Source of the DNA: UBA8752 sp002336475
Lineage (GTDB): Bacteria > Bacteroidota > Bacteroidia > Flavobacteriales_D > Sanyastnellaceae
DNA length: 64,000 nt
Direction of reading: 5' to 3'
Assembly (NCBI GenBank): GCA_943846755.1
Contig: OX044365.1
Span: 186,001 to 250,000, forward strand
The notes under the pieces are model-generated. The model was not told where the DNA came from. It saw only the letters and a program-made list of their open reading frames with translations, and made no database searches. Position numbers and translations under genes: made by a program. The first letter of the stretch is position 1. Every line of letters starts with the position of its first letter. Positions 53,820 through 62,037 of the stretch are shown piece after piece.

Positions 53820-54812
53820 TTAGGCCATCATTCCTTGCTTCACCGCAATGGCTTCTTTGCACGCGTCGACAATGGCGCTTGGTCCGAGGCCATACTTCTC
53901 TAGAAGTTGTGCTGGGGTTCCGCTTTCACCAAACTGGTCCTTGACGGCCACAAACCTCTGTGGCGTGGGCTGGTGCTGAGCCAAGCAGGCGGCGATGCTT
54001 TCGCCCAATCCACCGTTGCGTTGGTGCTCTTCGGCAGAAACAACGCAATGGGTGCGCCCCACACTTTCAATCAAGGCAGCTTCGTCCAATGGCTTGATGG
54101 TGTGCATGTCGAGCAGATCCACCGAAATCCCTTCTGAGGCCAGTTGCCGTGCTGCGAGTATGCTGTTCCATACCAGGTGGCCGTTGGTGACGATGGTGAC
54201 GTCCGAGCCTGTCATCACCCGGCGGGCCTTGCCAATGACAAATGGAGCATCGGCCTCAGTGATCATGGGGACTTTTGGGCGGCCAAAACGAAAGTAGACC
54301 GGTCCATGATGGGCGGCGACCGCATGCGTGGCATTGCGGGTTTGCTCATAATCACAGGTGTGGATGACGGTCATATTGGGAAGCATCTTCATCATTCCAA
54401 CATCTTCGAGAATCTGGTGGGTAGCACCATCTTCTCCCAACGTAAGGCCACAGTGTGAAGCACAAATTTTGACGTTCTTTTCGCTGTAGGCGACACTCTG
54501 TCGAATTTGGTCATAGACGCGTCCGGTAGAGAAATTCGCAAATGTCCCTGTGAAGGGGATGATGCCTCCAATGGTGAGTCCAGCGGCTACACCTATCATA
54601 TTGGCCTCTGCAATGCCTGCTTGCTTGAACCTGTCTGGAAAAGCATCCTTGAAGGCGTTCATCTTTAGCGATCCGGTCAAGTCTGCGCACAGCGCGACGA
54701 CATTGTCATGTGCTTGGCCTACTTCGAGCAGTCCTTGTCCAAAGCCGCTGCGGGTGTCCTTGCGGGTGAGTCCGTCAAGTGTGGCCTCGTCGGCCGAGAT
54801 GAAGTCGATCAT
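53820..54812 (-). CDS. tkt: Transketolase, C-terminal subunit (Pyr and C-terminal domains)
   Basis: This 330-residue half carries the pyrimidine-binding domain (DNVVALCADLTGSLKMNAFK, EANMIGVAAGLTIGG, CASHCGLTLGEDGATHQ) and the C-terminal domain (VDLLDMHTIKPLDEAAL, then SAEEHQRNGGLG). With the N-terminal subunit encoded upstream it forms a split, two-gene transketolase that moves two-carbon units in the pentose-phosphate pathway. ATG 54812 starts 2 bp after the VWA gene's stop; the TTG 54818 two codons earlier is less likely. It is the last gene of tktN - VWA - tktC. Confidence 0.94.
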   Translation of the reverse strand: MIDFISADEATLDGLTRKDTRSGFGQGLLEVGQAHDNVVALCADLTGSLKMNAFKDAFPDRFKQAGIAEANMIGVAAGLTIGGIIPFTGTFANFSTGRVYDQIRQSVAYSEKNVKICASHCGLTLGEDGATHQILEDVGMMKMLPNMTVIHTCDYEQTRNATHAVAAHHGPVYFRFGRPKVPMITEADAPFVIGKARRVMTGSDVTIVTNGHLVWNSILAARQLASEGISVDLLDMHTIKPLDEAALIESVGRTHCVVSAEEHQRNGGLGESIAACLAQHQPTPQRFVAVKDQFGESGTPAQLLEKYGLGPSAIVDACKEAIAVKQGMMA

Positions 54813-54814
54813 GG

Positions 54815-56215
54815 TCAAAAGTCGATGTGGTGTGTGCCTCCGGTGCGAATATCCAAAGGCCGGGTTACTGTGAGGTCCGTTTTAGATGCATGTTTTGCAC
54901 GGAACATCACAACGTATTTACCGGGTTGCAGGGTGTAGCGCCCAGAAGGGTTTTGTCCGGAGAAAGGCACCACCATTTTGCGCTGTCCTTCGCCCAAATA
55001 CAGGATTCCACCAAAGCCAGCGGTGCCCGTGTCGAGGGTGAGCAGTCCAGGTTCAGGAATGGAGACGGGTACGATGCGACCGTCTCCTATTTTGACGTTT
55101 TCGACCCGAACAACCGGCGTGGTTGCAAATTCGAGGTCGTAGGTGCCAGCGAGGTACCGTTCTCTGGTGCCAACACGTTGCGTATGAATGTGTGTGCAGC
55201 TGTCTTTCAGGGTTACCCGCACCGGAACATTGAGCAATGCGCTGTGGGGCCTGGTTCCCGTCAAATCGATGAACCCTGTGGGTGCCGAGACGGTGATGTG
55301 GTTGTGTGTTTTCGGAGTCAGGCGAATCCCGTTGAGCCTGACTGGAGGCAAGGTGTGCACCGTCAAGTCGTAAGTGGGAACAGGGTTTAGCGAGAGTGTA
55401 TCGGGTAACCCTGCAGCATTCAGGGTGTGTACGGCCTCCATTACCGGGTGACCCGATGGCCGCTCCAGCAGGTCGATTCCAAAATTGGTCACTACGGGCT
55501 CTCCTTTGCTGTTCAGGAGGTCCACTTGAGCAGAGGTGCTGTGGATGGCTTGGTCTATGACAATCTCCAGGACTTCTTTAAAGACTTCTGGACGGGACGC
55601 GTCGAAATAGCGACCGACGCATTGAAAGGTATCCCGGTATTTTTCGTCCAAACCGATGCCTATGATGAAGGGCTTGATCGTGACGCCTTGTGCTTGAAGT
55701 GCTTTCGATACTGCGCAAGGGTCTTCATCGCACGCTTCGATGCCGTCGGTGATCAGCAGAATGACATTTCTTCCCGGTCCTTCCCTTTGTGCAAAGTCAT
55801 CTGCGGCCCGCAACAGAGAGCGTGCAATGGGGGTGGTGCCTTGTGCCCTGAGTTTCTTGAGCTCCTGTTGGATGATCAAATTTCGTCCGGGTCCCAAGGG
55901 AACAATCAGCTCGGTATCATCGCAGTCCTGCTTGCCCTGAACGTGCTTGGTTCCGTGTCCATAGACACGCAACCCCAGTTCGAGGCCTTCCTGACCATAA
56001 AGACTGTCTAAAGATGCAGAGAGCAATTCTCTTGCTACGTCCCATTTCCTGCGTTGCCCCCAAAAGGCATTCATGGAATTGGAGGCGTCAAATACAAAGA
56101 GGATGCGCGTCGTCTCCTCATTTTCAGGTGCCCCGTTCTGACCCCATGCCTCAGTAGATAGGAGTGACAGAACGGTGGCCAGTGCAGCGCACCAACAAAG
56201 TGCGCGTGGCAGCAT
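54815..56215 (-). CDS. Exported von Willebrand factor A domain protein between the two transketolase genes
   Basis: The 466-residue protein has a signal peptide (ALCWCAALATVLSLLSTEAW) and a VWA domain of about 190 residues with a complete MIDAS: FVFDASNSMN (DxSxS), TTPIARSLLRAA (Thr) and LITDGIEACDED (Asp). The C-terminal 250 residues are beta-sandwich-like repeats (YDLTVHTLPPVRLNGIRL; FIDLTGTRPHSALLN; GTYDLEFATTP) that resemble carboxypeptidase-regulatory or PEGA-type folds. A surface or periplasmic metal-dependent binding function is likely; no enzymatic residue set was seen. It overlaps tktN by 1 bp (TGATG), so it is translated in step with a cytosolic enzyme to which it has no obvious relation. 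Confidence 0.88.
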   Translation of the reverse strand: MLPRALCWCAALATVLSLLSTEAWGQNGAPENEETTRILFVFDASNSMNAFWGQRRKWDVARELLSASLDSLYGQEGLELGLRVYGHGTKHVQGKQDCDDTELIVPLGPGRNLIIQQELKKLRAQGTTPIARSLLRAADDFAQREGPGRNVILLITDGIEACDEDPCAVSKALQAQGVTIKPFIIGIGLDEKYRDTFQCVGRYFDASRPEVFKEVLEIVIDQAIHSTSAQVDLLNSKGEPVVTNFGIDLLERPSGHPVMEAVHTLNAAGLPDTLSLNPVPTYDLTVHTLPPVRLNGIRLTPKTHNHITVSAPTGFIDLTGTRPHSALLNVPVRVTLKDSCTHIHTQRVGTRERYLAGTYDLEFATTPVVRVENVKIGDGRIVPVSIPEPGLLTLDTGTAGFGGILYLGEGQRKMVVPFSGQNPSGRYTLQPGKYVVMFRAKHASKTDLTVTRPLDIRTGGTHHIDF

Positions 56216-57063
56216 CAATAGTCGCTAAGTGGTGTGGCCAATTGATCCAATGCAACCGACAACTGGTCGTCATTGGGGGCGACACCATGCCACTTGTGGG
56301 TGCCTTCCATGAAGTCTACGCCTCTGCCCATATCGGTTCTCATCAAAACCACGACGGGCTGGCCTTGTCCTGCTGCAGCGCGTGCGGATTTAAACGCGGC
56401 ATCCAAAGCCGACAGATCGTGTCCATTACACTGGAGAACATGCCATCCAAACGAGCGCCATTTTCCTTCAAGGTCCCCCAAATTCATGACGTCTTCCACG
56501 GTGCCGTCAATTTGTTGACCATTCCAGTCTACAAAGCTGATGAGATTGTCGATACGATGGTGGGCGGCGTAAAGGGCGGCTTCCCAAATCTGCCCTTCCT
56601 GAAGTTCCCCGTCACCGTGCAAAGTGTAGACCCAACGGTCATCCCCGTTGAGTTTCTTGGCTTGGGCAGCACCACAAGCTACGCTCAACCCTTGGCCGAG
56701 TGACCCACTGGCCACCCGAATTCCAGGCAGCCCTTCTTCAGTGGCGGGGTGGCCCTGAAGCCTGCTGTTGAGCTTTCGAAACGTTGACAGTTCCGCTACA
56801 TCAAAGTACCCACGGCGTGAAAGGACGCTGTACCAAACCGGCGAGATGTGCCCGTTGGACAAGAAGAACAAATCTTCCTCTCGGCCATCCATGCTCCAGT
56901 TTTTCGGGTCAACCTGCATCTCATCGAAATAGAGTTTGACCAGAAAATCGGTGCATCCAAGGGAGCCGCCCGGATGGCCAGAACTGGCGCCATGCACCAT
57001 TCGAACAATGTCGCGGCGCACTTGGGTGCAGAGATCAGAGAGGTTGTGGGTGGATTCGGACAT
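56215..57063 (-). CDS. tkt: Transketolase, N-terminal subunit (TPP-binding domain)
   Basis: This 282-residue half has the thiamine diphosphate-binding domain: GASSGHPGGSLGCTDFLVKL, FFLSNGHISPVWYSVL, GSLGQGLSVACGAA and LHGDGELQEGQIWEA, with the trailing Asn in FVDWNGQQIDG (GDG..N motif). It must pair with the C-terminal subunit at 53820-54812. Split transketolases are common in Bacteroidota, archaea and some Firmicutes, and the halves are normally adjacent; here a VWA gene separates them. A -7 box on the minus strand lies 20 bases upstream. Confidence 0.95.
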   Translation of the reverse strand: MSESTHNLSDLCTQVRRDIVRMVHGASSGHPGGSLGCTDFLVKLYFDEMQVDPKNWSMDGREEDLFFLSNGHISPVWYSVLSRRGYFDVAELSTFRKLNSRLQGHPATEEGLPGIRVASGSLGQGLSVACGAAQAKKLNGDDRWVYTLHGDGELQEGQIWEAALYAAHHRIDNLISFVDWNGQQIDGTVEDVMNLGDLEGKWRSFGWHVLQCNGHDLSALDAAFKSARAAAGQGQPVVVLMRTDMGRGVDFMEGTHKWHGVAPNDDQLSVALDQLATPLSDY

Positions 57064-57083
57064 GGCGTGTGTTCAGTACGTGT

Positions 57084-57091
57084 CAAAGCTA
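57084..57091 (-). promoter_or_regulatory. -7 promoter box of the transketolase-VWA operon
   Basis: TAGCTTTG on the minus strand matches TAnnTTTG and ends 20 bases before the ATG at 57063. The divergent ychF box is about 70 bp away. Confidence 0.6.
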
Positions 57092-57159
57092 AATCGGGTC
57101 TGCTTGGAGTTGACGCAGTGTGGACAAAAGCAGGGAAAGTAGAGCGGGGGCAGAGGGGT

Positions 57160-57167
57160 TACCTTTG
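57160..57167 (+). promoter_or_regulatory. -7 promoter box of ychF
   Basis: TACCTTTG matches TAnnTTTG and ends 21 bases before ATG 57189, which supports this start over the longer open frame from 57120. Confidence 0.6.
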
Positions 57168-57188
57168 CGCACCCAAAAGCGTTCTTCC

Positions 57189-58286
57189 ATGGCCCTGAAA
57201 TGCGGCATTGTCGGATTGCCCAACGTTGGCAAATCCACCCTCTTTAACTGTTTGTCCAACGCCAAGGCGCAGAGTGCAAACTTTCCATTCTGCACCATTG
57301 AGCCCAATCTGGGGGTCATCAATGTGCCAGATGAACGCCTGCAAAAGCTGGTGGACATTGTCCAGCCGCAAAACACGGTGCCCACTACCGTTGAGATTGT
57401 GGACATCGCAGGCCTCGTAAAAGGCGCGAGCAAAGGGGAGGGATTGGGCAACAAATTCCTTGCGAACATCAGAGAAACGCACGCCATACTTCATGTATTG
57501 CGCTGTTTTGAAGACGACAACATTGTCCACGTTGATGGTTCAGTGGACCCCATCCGGGACAAAGAAGTGATCGATACAGAGCTGCAGCTGAAAGACCTCG
57601 AGACCGTGGAGACACGGATGCAAAAGGTGTCTAAGCAAGCATCCATTGGTGACAAGGACGCCCGCAAACAACTTGATTTGCTGGAACGTGTGAAGACAGC
57701 ATTGGAGCAGGGGATCAGTGCACGGGCTGTCGAGCGCGAGGATTCCGAAGAGCCCCTTTTTCAGGAGATGCAGTTGCTCACCGGCAAGCCGGTAATGTAT
57801 GTCTGCAATGTCGAAGAAGCCGCAGTCGTTTCGGGCAATGACCATGTCGAAAAGGTCAAGTCTATGGCGGCTGCAGAAGGGGCAAGCACCCTCATCATTG
57901 GAGCGGCCATTGAAGCCGATATCGCTGAATTGGAAGATGCAGATGAGCGTGCCATGTTCCTGTCTGACATCGGATTGGAAGAGCCGGGTGTGGCCAAGCT
58001 GATTCGTTCAGCCTATGGATTGCTCAATCTGCAGACTTATTTTACTGCGGGGGAAAAAGAAGTCCGTGCTTGGACGGTCAAGGAGGGGAGTACAGCACCG
58101 CAAGCAGCCGGTGTCATTCACACTGACTTTGAGAAGGGCTTCATTCGCGCCGAAGTCATGAAGTACTCTGATTTCGTTGGACTTGGCAGCGAGCAAGCCG
58201 TCAAAGAGGCGGGCAAACTCAGTGTCGAGGGCAAGGAGTACATCGTGCAGGATGGAGACATCATGCACTTCCGATTCAACGTTTAG
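57189..58286 (+). CDS. ychF: Ribosome-binding ATPase YchF/OLA1
   Basis: YchF is a translation-associated, ATP-preferring P-loop protein of the Obg family that also responds to oxidative stress. The 365 residues begin MALKCGIVGLPNVGKSTLFN (P-loop GLPNVGKST 9-17), followed by FPFCTIEPNLG, the G3 VDIAGLVKGASKGEGLGNKF, a G4 with the non-canonical NVEE that explains ATP preference (YVCNVEEAAV), a helical arm domain, and a C-terminal TGS domain (YFTAGEKEVRAWTVKEGSTA; VQDGDIMHFRFNV). Length and order are typical. Confidence 0.97.
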   Translation: MALKCGIVGLPNVGKSTLFNCLSNAKAQSANFPFCTIEPNLGVINVPDERLQKLVDIVQPQNTVPTTVEIVDIAGLVKGASKGEGLGNKFLANIRETHAILHVLRCFEDDNIVHVDGSVDPIRDKEVIDTELQLKDLETVETRMQKVSKQASIGDKDARKQLDLLERVKTALEQGISARAVEREDSEEPLFQEMQLLTGKPVMYVCNVEEAAVVSGNDHVEKVKSMAAAEGASTLIIGAAIEADIAELEDADERAMFLSDIGLEEPGVAKLIRSAYGLLNLQTYFTAGEKEVRAWTVKEGSTAPQAAGVIHTDFEKGFIRAEVMKYSDFVGLGSEQAVKEAGKLSVEGKEYIVQDGDIMHFRFNV

Positions 58287-58376
58287 GGCCCTTGCTGCCT
58301 GTTGCCCGTAACGCAGGGTCCTGCTTTGTGGAGACTTGGCTTTTGAGTTGCGGACGATAAGCTTCAACTTGATAGC

Positions 58377-58871
58377 GTGAAATCCATAGTCCAATCTTTC
58401 ATCTGCTGGTCCAGCTTATCGGTTGTGGTCTTGTCCATAGCGTGTCTCGCAATGCATGGCTGTGCGCACCAGCAGCAGGATCCTCTGCCACCTGACTTTG
58501 AGGCAGAACGTTTGCGAATACTTCAGCGCATGGAAAGTCAGGAGATGGCTTGGAACCAGGGGGACCTCAATGGGTTTATGAACGCTTACTGGAAGTCAGA
58601 CAGTTTGCTGTTTGTGGGCAGCCGGGGCCCTTCGCGGGGTTGGCAGACCACGCTTGACAACTACAGAAAGGGTTACGCCAGCCCCGAAGAAATGGGGCAA
58701 TTGACTTTTGGCATAGAAAGTCTAGAGCCCGCTGGAGCTGATCATGCTTTGATGCTAGGGTCTTGGCAACTGGACCGCTCTGGTGGTTTAGACACCTTGG
58801 CGGGATGGTTCAGTCTTGTATGGCAGCGGCTTGATGGCGATTGGGTCATCATTCGCGACCACAGCAGTTGA
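58377..58871 (+). CDS. Small lipoprotein with SnoaL/DUF4440-like (NTF2-fold) domain
   Basis: The 164-residue protein starts at GTG 58377 with a lipoprotein signal (SLSVVVLSIACLAMHGC, Cys about 29). The remaining 130 residues match the DUF4440/SnoaL-like NTF2 fold: ESQEMAWNQGDLNGFMNAYW near the front, then SDSLLFVGSRGPSRGWQTTL and WQRLDGDWVIIRDHSS at the end. Such domains bind small ligands or act as subunits; no catalytic residues can be assigned. It is probably anchored in the periplasm. It lies about 90 bp after ychF and converges on the ftsB-like gene. Confidence 0.82.
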   Translation: MKSIVQSFICWSSLSVVVLSIACLAMHGCAHQQQDPLPPDFEAERLRILQRMESQEMAWNQGDLNGFMNAYWKSDSLLFVGSRGPSRGWQTTLDNYRKGYASPEEMGQLTFGIESLEPAGADHALMLGSWQLDRSGGLDTLAGWFSLVWQRLDGDWVIIRDHSS

Positions 58872-58885
58872 TGCGACTTTACATG

Positions 58886-59191
58886 TCAAGGCTCCACGAA
58901 AACGTAGACGTCTTCTTCGGGCTTGTGCATGTAGTAGGATTCCCTGGCATAGCGCTCTTTGGCCGCAGGATCCGTTCTGATTTCATCTAGCTGCACGTCG
59001 AGCTCTTGAATCAGCTCTTCGGTTTCTGTGATTCTCGCTTGAATGTGATTGCGGTCCATCCGCGTGTTGATCATTCGAAACACGTCGACTTCAGCGATGG
59101 TGGACATCCAAATCAGGAACAGGCCGAACGCCAAAGCGTAGCGGTTGCTGTACCTGATTCGGTCCCAGATTTCCCACAGACGGTCTCTCAT
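58886..59191 (-). CDS. Septum formation initiator family protein (FtsB/DivIC-like)
   Basis: The 101-residue protein has a short cytosolic N-terminus, one membrane helix (YALAFGLFLIWMSTIAEV, about residues 18-35), a coiled-coil segment (RITETEELIQELDVQLDEIR) and a conserved end (KERYARESYYMHKPEEDVYV), the FtsB/DivIC layout. It should join FtsL and FtsQ in the divisome. It overlaps clpC by 1 bp (TAATG) and is therefore coupled to it. Confidence 0.9.
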   Translation of the reverse strand: MRDRLWEIWDRIRYSNRYALAFGLFLIWMSTIAEVDVFRMINTRMDRNHIQARITETEELIQELDVQLDEIRTDPAAKERYARESYYMHKPEEDVYVFVEP

Positions 59192-61830
59192 TAGGAGTTG
59201 TCCTCGTTGTCATCAGCTGTTTCAGGCGCAGCTTCATCTGTTGGGGCGTCTGATTTAGCGCTGCTGTCGGCAGGCTTTCCCGCCTTTTTGCGTGTTTTTT
59301 TCTTCGGCGCTTCAGCCTTGATAATGCGGAGGGCAAGGTCTTCTTGGCCTTCCATGGCATCGCCTTCAATCTTGTCGCCTTCGGTCAGTTGAGCACTGAT
59401 GATTTCCTCTGCAAGAGGGTCTTCGAGATACTTCTGCAGTGCCCTGCGCAGTGGACGTGCACCAAACTGTTCGTCATAGCCTTTGTCTACGAGAAAGTCT
59501 TTGGCGGCATCGGTGAGGGAGATGCTGTACCCGAGGGTTTCAATCCTGTTGAACAATTTGCTGAGCTCAAGATCGATGATGCGGTGAATGTCAGCACGCG
59601 TCAGGCTGTTGAACACAATGACATCGTCAATCCGATTCAAAAACTCTGGTGCAAATGCCCTTTTCAGTGCGTTTTGAATCACACCCCTGCGGTCGTGAGA
59701 CTCTTTGGTTTTCTTGGCGTCTGTAGAGAAGCCGACACCAGTTCCAAAATCCTGAAGTTGACGGGCTCCAATGTTGGAGGTCATGATGATGATGGTGTTG
59801 CGGAAGTCCACACGGCGTCCCATGCTGTCGGTCAGCTGGCCATCGTCCAATGCCTGCAGCAGGAGGTTGAAAACATCGGGGTGCGCCTTTTCTATTTCAT
59901 CGAGCAACACGATGGAGTAGGGCTTTCTGCGCACCTTTTCTGTGAGTTGTCCGCCTTCTTCATAACCGACATATCCTGGAGGCGCTCCAACCAAACGGCT
60001 GACAGCAAACTTTTCCATGTATTCGCTCATGTCGATGCGAATGAGGGCGTCTTCCGAATCAAACAGGTTCTTGGCCAATTCCTTGGCCAATTGAGTCTTA
60101 CCGACACCAGTTGGTCCAAGGAAAATGAAAGAGCCCACAGGTTTGCTGGGATCTTTGAGCCCTGCGCGGTTGCGCTTGATGGCGCGCACAACTTGACGAA
60201 CGGCATCGGGTTGACCGATAACCTTGTCGCCCATGTCGCCCTCCATCCTCGTGAGCTTGCCGCTTTCTTTTTCGGCGATGCGCTGAACGGGGATTCCTGT
60301 CATCATCGCGACCACTTCTTCGACGTGGTCTTCGGTGACGGTGACCCTGTGGGTCTTGGTGTCTTCTTCCCACTTTTGCTTTGCAGCTGTCAGCTTTTCT
60401 GAGAGTTGGCGCTCCGAATCGCGGAGTCGGGCTGCCTCTTCATATTTCTGACTGCGGACAACGCGGTTTTTTTCCTCTTTAACCTGCTCAATTTCCTGCT
60501 CAATGTCAATGATTTCCTGGGGGACATTGATGTTGTTGAGGTGAACACGGCTGCCGACTTCGTCGAGTGCGTCGATGGCCTTGTCAGGCAGGTGACGGTC
60601 CGTGATGTACCTCGAGGTCAAGGTCACGCAGCTCTTTAGGGCCTCATCCGTATATGTGACGGAGTGGTGCTCTTCGTACTTGTCCTTGATGTTGTTGAGG
60701 ATCTGGATGGTCTCGTCAGTACTAGTTGGCTCTACCAAAACCTTCTGGAACCTGCGTTCCAAAGCGCCGTCTTTCTCAATGTGTTGGCGGTACTCGTCCA
60801 GCGTAGTGGCGCCAATGCATTGAATCTCACCCCTGGCCAAGGCAGGCTTGAACATGTTTGAAGCGTCCAGTGAGCCACTGGCTCCGCCTGCTCCAACAAT
60901 CGTGTGAATCTCGTCAATGAAGAGGATGACGTCCAGGCTCTTTTCGAGCTCGTTCATCACAGCTTTCATGCGTTCCTCGAATTGGCCGCGGTATTTGGTG
61001 CCGGCGACCAACGAAGCCACGTCGAGGGTGACAATGCGCTTTCCGAAGAGCACGCGAGATACTTTTTTCTCTACAATGCGGATCGCAAGGCCTTCTGCAA
61101 TCGCACTCTTACCCACACCGGGTTCTCCGATGAGGATGGGGTTGTTTTTCTTGCGACGGGCGAGCACCTGGCTCACACGTTCAATTTCCTTTTCACGGCC
61201 TACAATGGCGTCGAGCTTGCCTTCTTCGGCCATGGTCGTGAGATCCCGGCCAAAGTTGTCGAGAACGGGCGTTTTGCTCTTGCTGTCCGTTTTTGAAGCG
61301 GCGCCACCTCTGCCGGCATTTCCGCCGCGTGGTTCGTCTTCGTCGTCGGCCATTCCTGGAAATTCCGCTCTGGGAGATTCTGTGCTTCCGCCATCAGAGA
61401 GGATGCTTTCAAATTCCTGTTTGGCTTCGTCGTAATCGACGTTCAGGGCGAGCAGGGCTTTTGTAGCCACGTTGTTTTCGTCTTTCAAGATGGAGAGCAA
61501 CAGGTGTTCAGTTCCGATCACAGGGCTTTTGAAGGTCTTGGCCTCCAAGTAGGTGATCTTGAGAATTTTTTCGGCTTGCTTGACCAAAGGAATATTACCA
61601 GGGTTTCCAGTTTGCGCAGTATTGGGCGAAATGCTGCCCTCGACCATCTTCCTCAGCCTTGGTAGGTCCACATTGAGTCCTTCGAGGATGCGAATGGCAG
61701 TGCCTTCGCCCTCGCGGATGATGCCGAGCAACAGGTGCTCCACGCCAATGTAGTTGTGCCCCAGCCGCAGGGCTTCTTCTCGGCTGTAAGTGATGACGTC
61801 CTTCACGCGGGGTGAGAATTTAGCGTCCAT
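59191..61830 (-). CDS. clpC: ATP-dependent Clp protease ATP-binding subunit ClpC
   Basis: This class I Hsp100 unfoldase of 879 residues feeds ClpP. It has an N-terminal Clp_N double repeat (FSPRVKDVITYSREEALRLG; HNYIGVEHLLLGIIREGEG), AAA+ D1 with Walker A GEPGVGKSAIAEGL, a middle domain with the UVR-like EKNRVVRSQKYEEAARLRDS that marks ClpC, and D2 with GPTGVGKTQLAKELA and MSEYMEKFAVSRLVGAPPGY. An acidic Ala/Asp-rich tail of about 35 residues (KKKTRKKAGKPADSSAKSD) follows, beyond the usual end. It starts at ATG 61830 behind a -7 box and a leader hairpin, divergent from gyrA. Confidence 0.97.
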   Translation of the reverse strand: MDAKFSPRVKDVITYSREEALRLGHNYIGVEHLLLGIIREGEGTAIRILEGLNVDLPRLRKMVEGSISPNTAQTGNPGNIPLVKQAEKILKITYLEAKTFKSPVIGTEHLLLSILKDENNVATKALLALNVDYDEAKQEFESILSDGGSTESPRAEFPGMADDEDEPRGGNAGRGGAASKTDSKSKTPVLDNFGRDLTTMAEEGKLDAIVGREKEIERVSQVLARRKKNNPILIGEPGVGKSAIAEGLAIRIVEKKVSRVLFGKRIVTLDVASLVAGTKYRGQFEERMKAVMNELEKSLDVILFIDEIHTIVGAGGASGSLDASNMFKPALARGEIQCIGATTLDEYRQHIEKDGALERRFQKVLVEPTSTDETIQILNNIKDKYEEHHSVTYTDEALKSCVTLTSRYITDRHLPDKAIDALDEVGSRVHLNNINVPQEIIDIEQEIEQVKEEKNRVVRSQKYEEAARLRDSERQLSEKLTAAKQKWEEDTKTHRVTVTEDHVEEVVAMMTGIPVQRIAEKESGKLTRMEGDMGDKVIGQPDAVRQVVRAIKRNRAGLKDPSKPVGSFIFLGPTGVGKTQLAKELAKNLFDSEDALIRIDMSEYMEKFAVSRLVGAPPGYVGYEEGGQLTEKVRRKPYSIVLLDEIEKAHPDVFNLLLQALDDGQLTDSMGRRVDFRNTIIIMTSNIGARQLQDFGTGVGFSTDAKKTKESHDRRGVIQNALKRAFAPEFLNRIDDVIVFNSLTRADIHRIIDLELSKLFNRIETLGYSISLTDAAKDFLVDKGYDEQFGARPLRRALQKYLEDPLAEEIISAQLTEGDKIEGDAMEGQEDLALRIIKAEAPKKKTRKKAGKPADSSAKSDAPTDEAAPETADDNEDNS

Positions 61831-61844
61831 GTTTATTTAGAAAA

Positions 61845-61858
61845 GGGGGGAAGCCCCC
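61845..61858 (-). promoter_or_regulatory. Short GC hairpin in the clpC leader
   Basis: GGGGG and CCCCC (61846-61850 with 61854-61858) form a five-pair stem with a 3-base loop in the 35-base clpC leader, followed on the minus strand by TTTTCTAAATAAAC before the ATG. It could be an attenuator or translation-control hairpin; evidence is weak. Confidence 0.3.
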
Positions 61859-61865
61859 GAACCAT

Positions 61866-61873
61866 CAAATCTA
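61866..61873 (-). promoter_or_regulatory. -7 promoter box of clpC
   Basis: TAGATTTG on the minus strand matches TAnnTTTG, 35 bases before ATG 61830. A heat-shock operator (CIRCE or CtsR-type) was not seen near it. Confidence 0.55.
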
Positions 61874-62037
61874 TTGTCCCAAAACGGGCACTTTTTTTTG
61901 TGAGCGTTGGATTTTCCACAAATGCTCGTGTGGCTTGTTCAAAATACGGGCCAAAGTCAACATGGCAGCGGGATGTCATCCGGTATTTTCGCGTAACGCT
62001 TAATTAGGGCCTCAAGTGGGGCCGAAGCACTGACAAC

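Noticed and set aside
53815..53827. TGGCC-TTA-GGCCA hairpin between dapA and tktC
   Set aside because: It is only five base pairs, overlaps the tktC stop codon and has no T run, so it is not convincing as a terminator.
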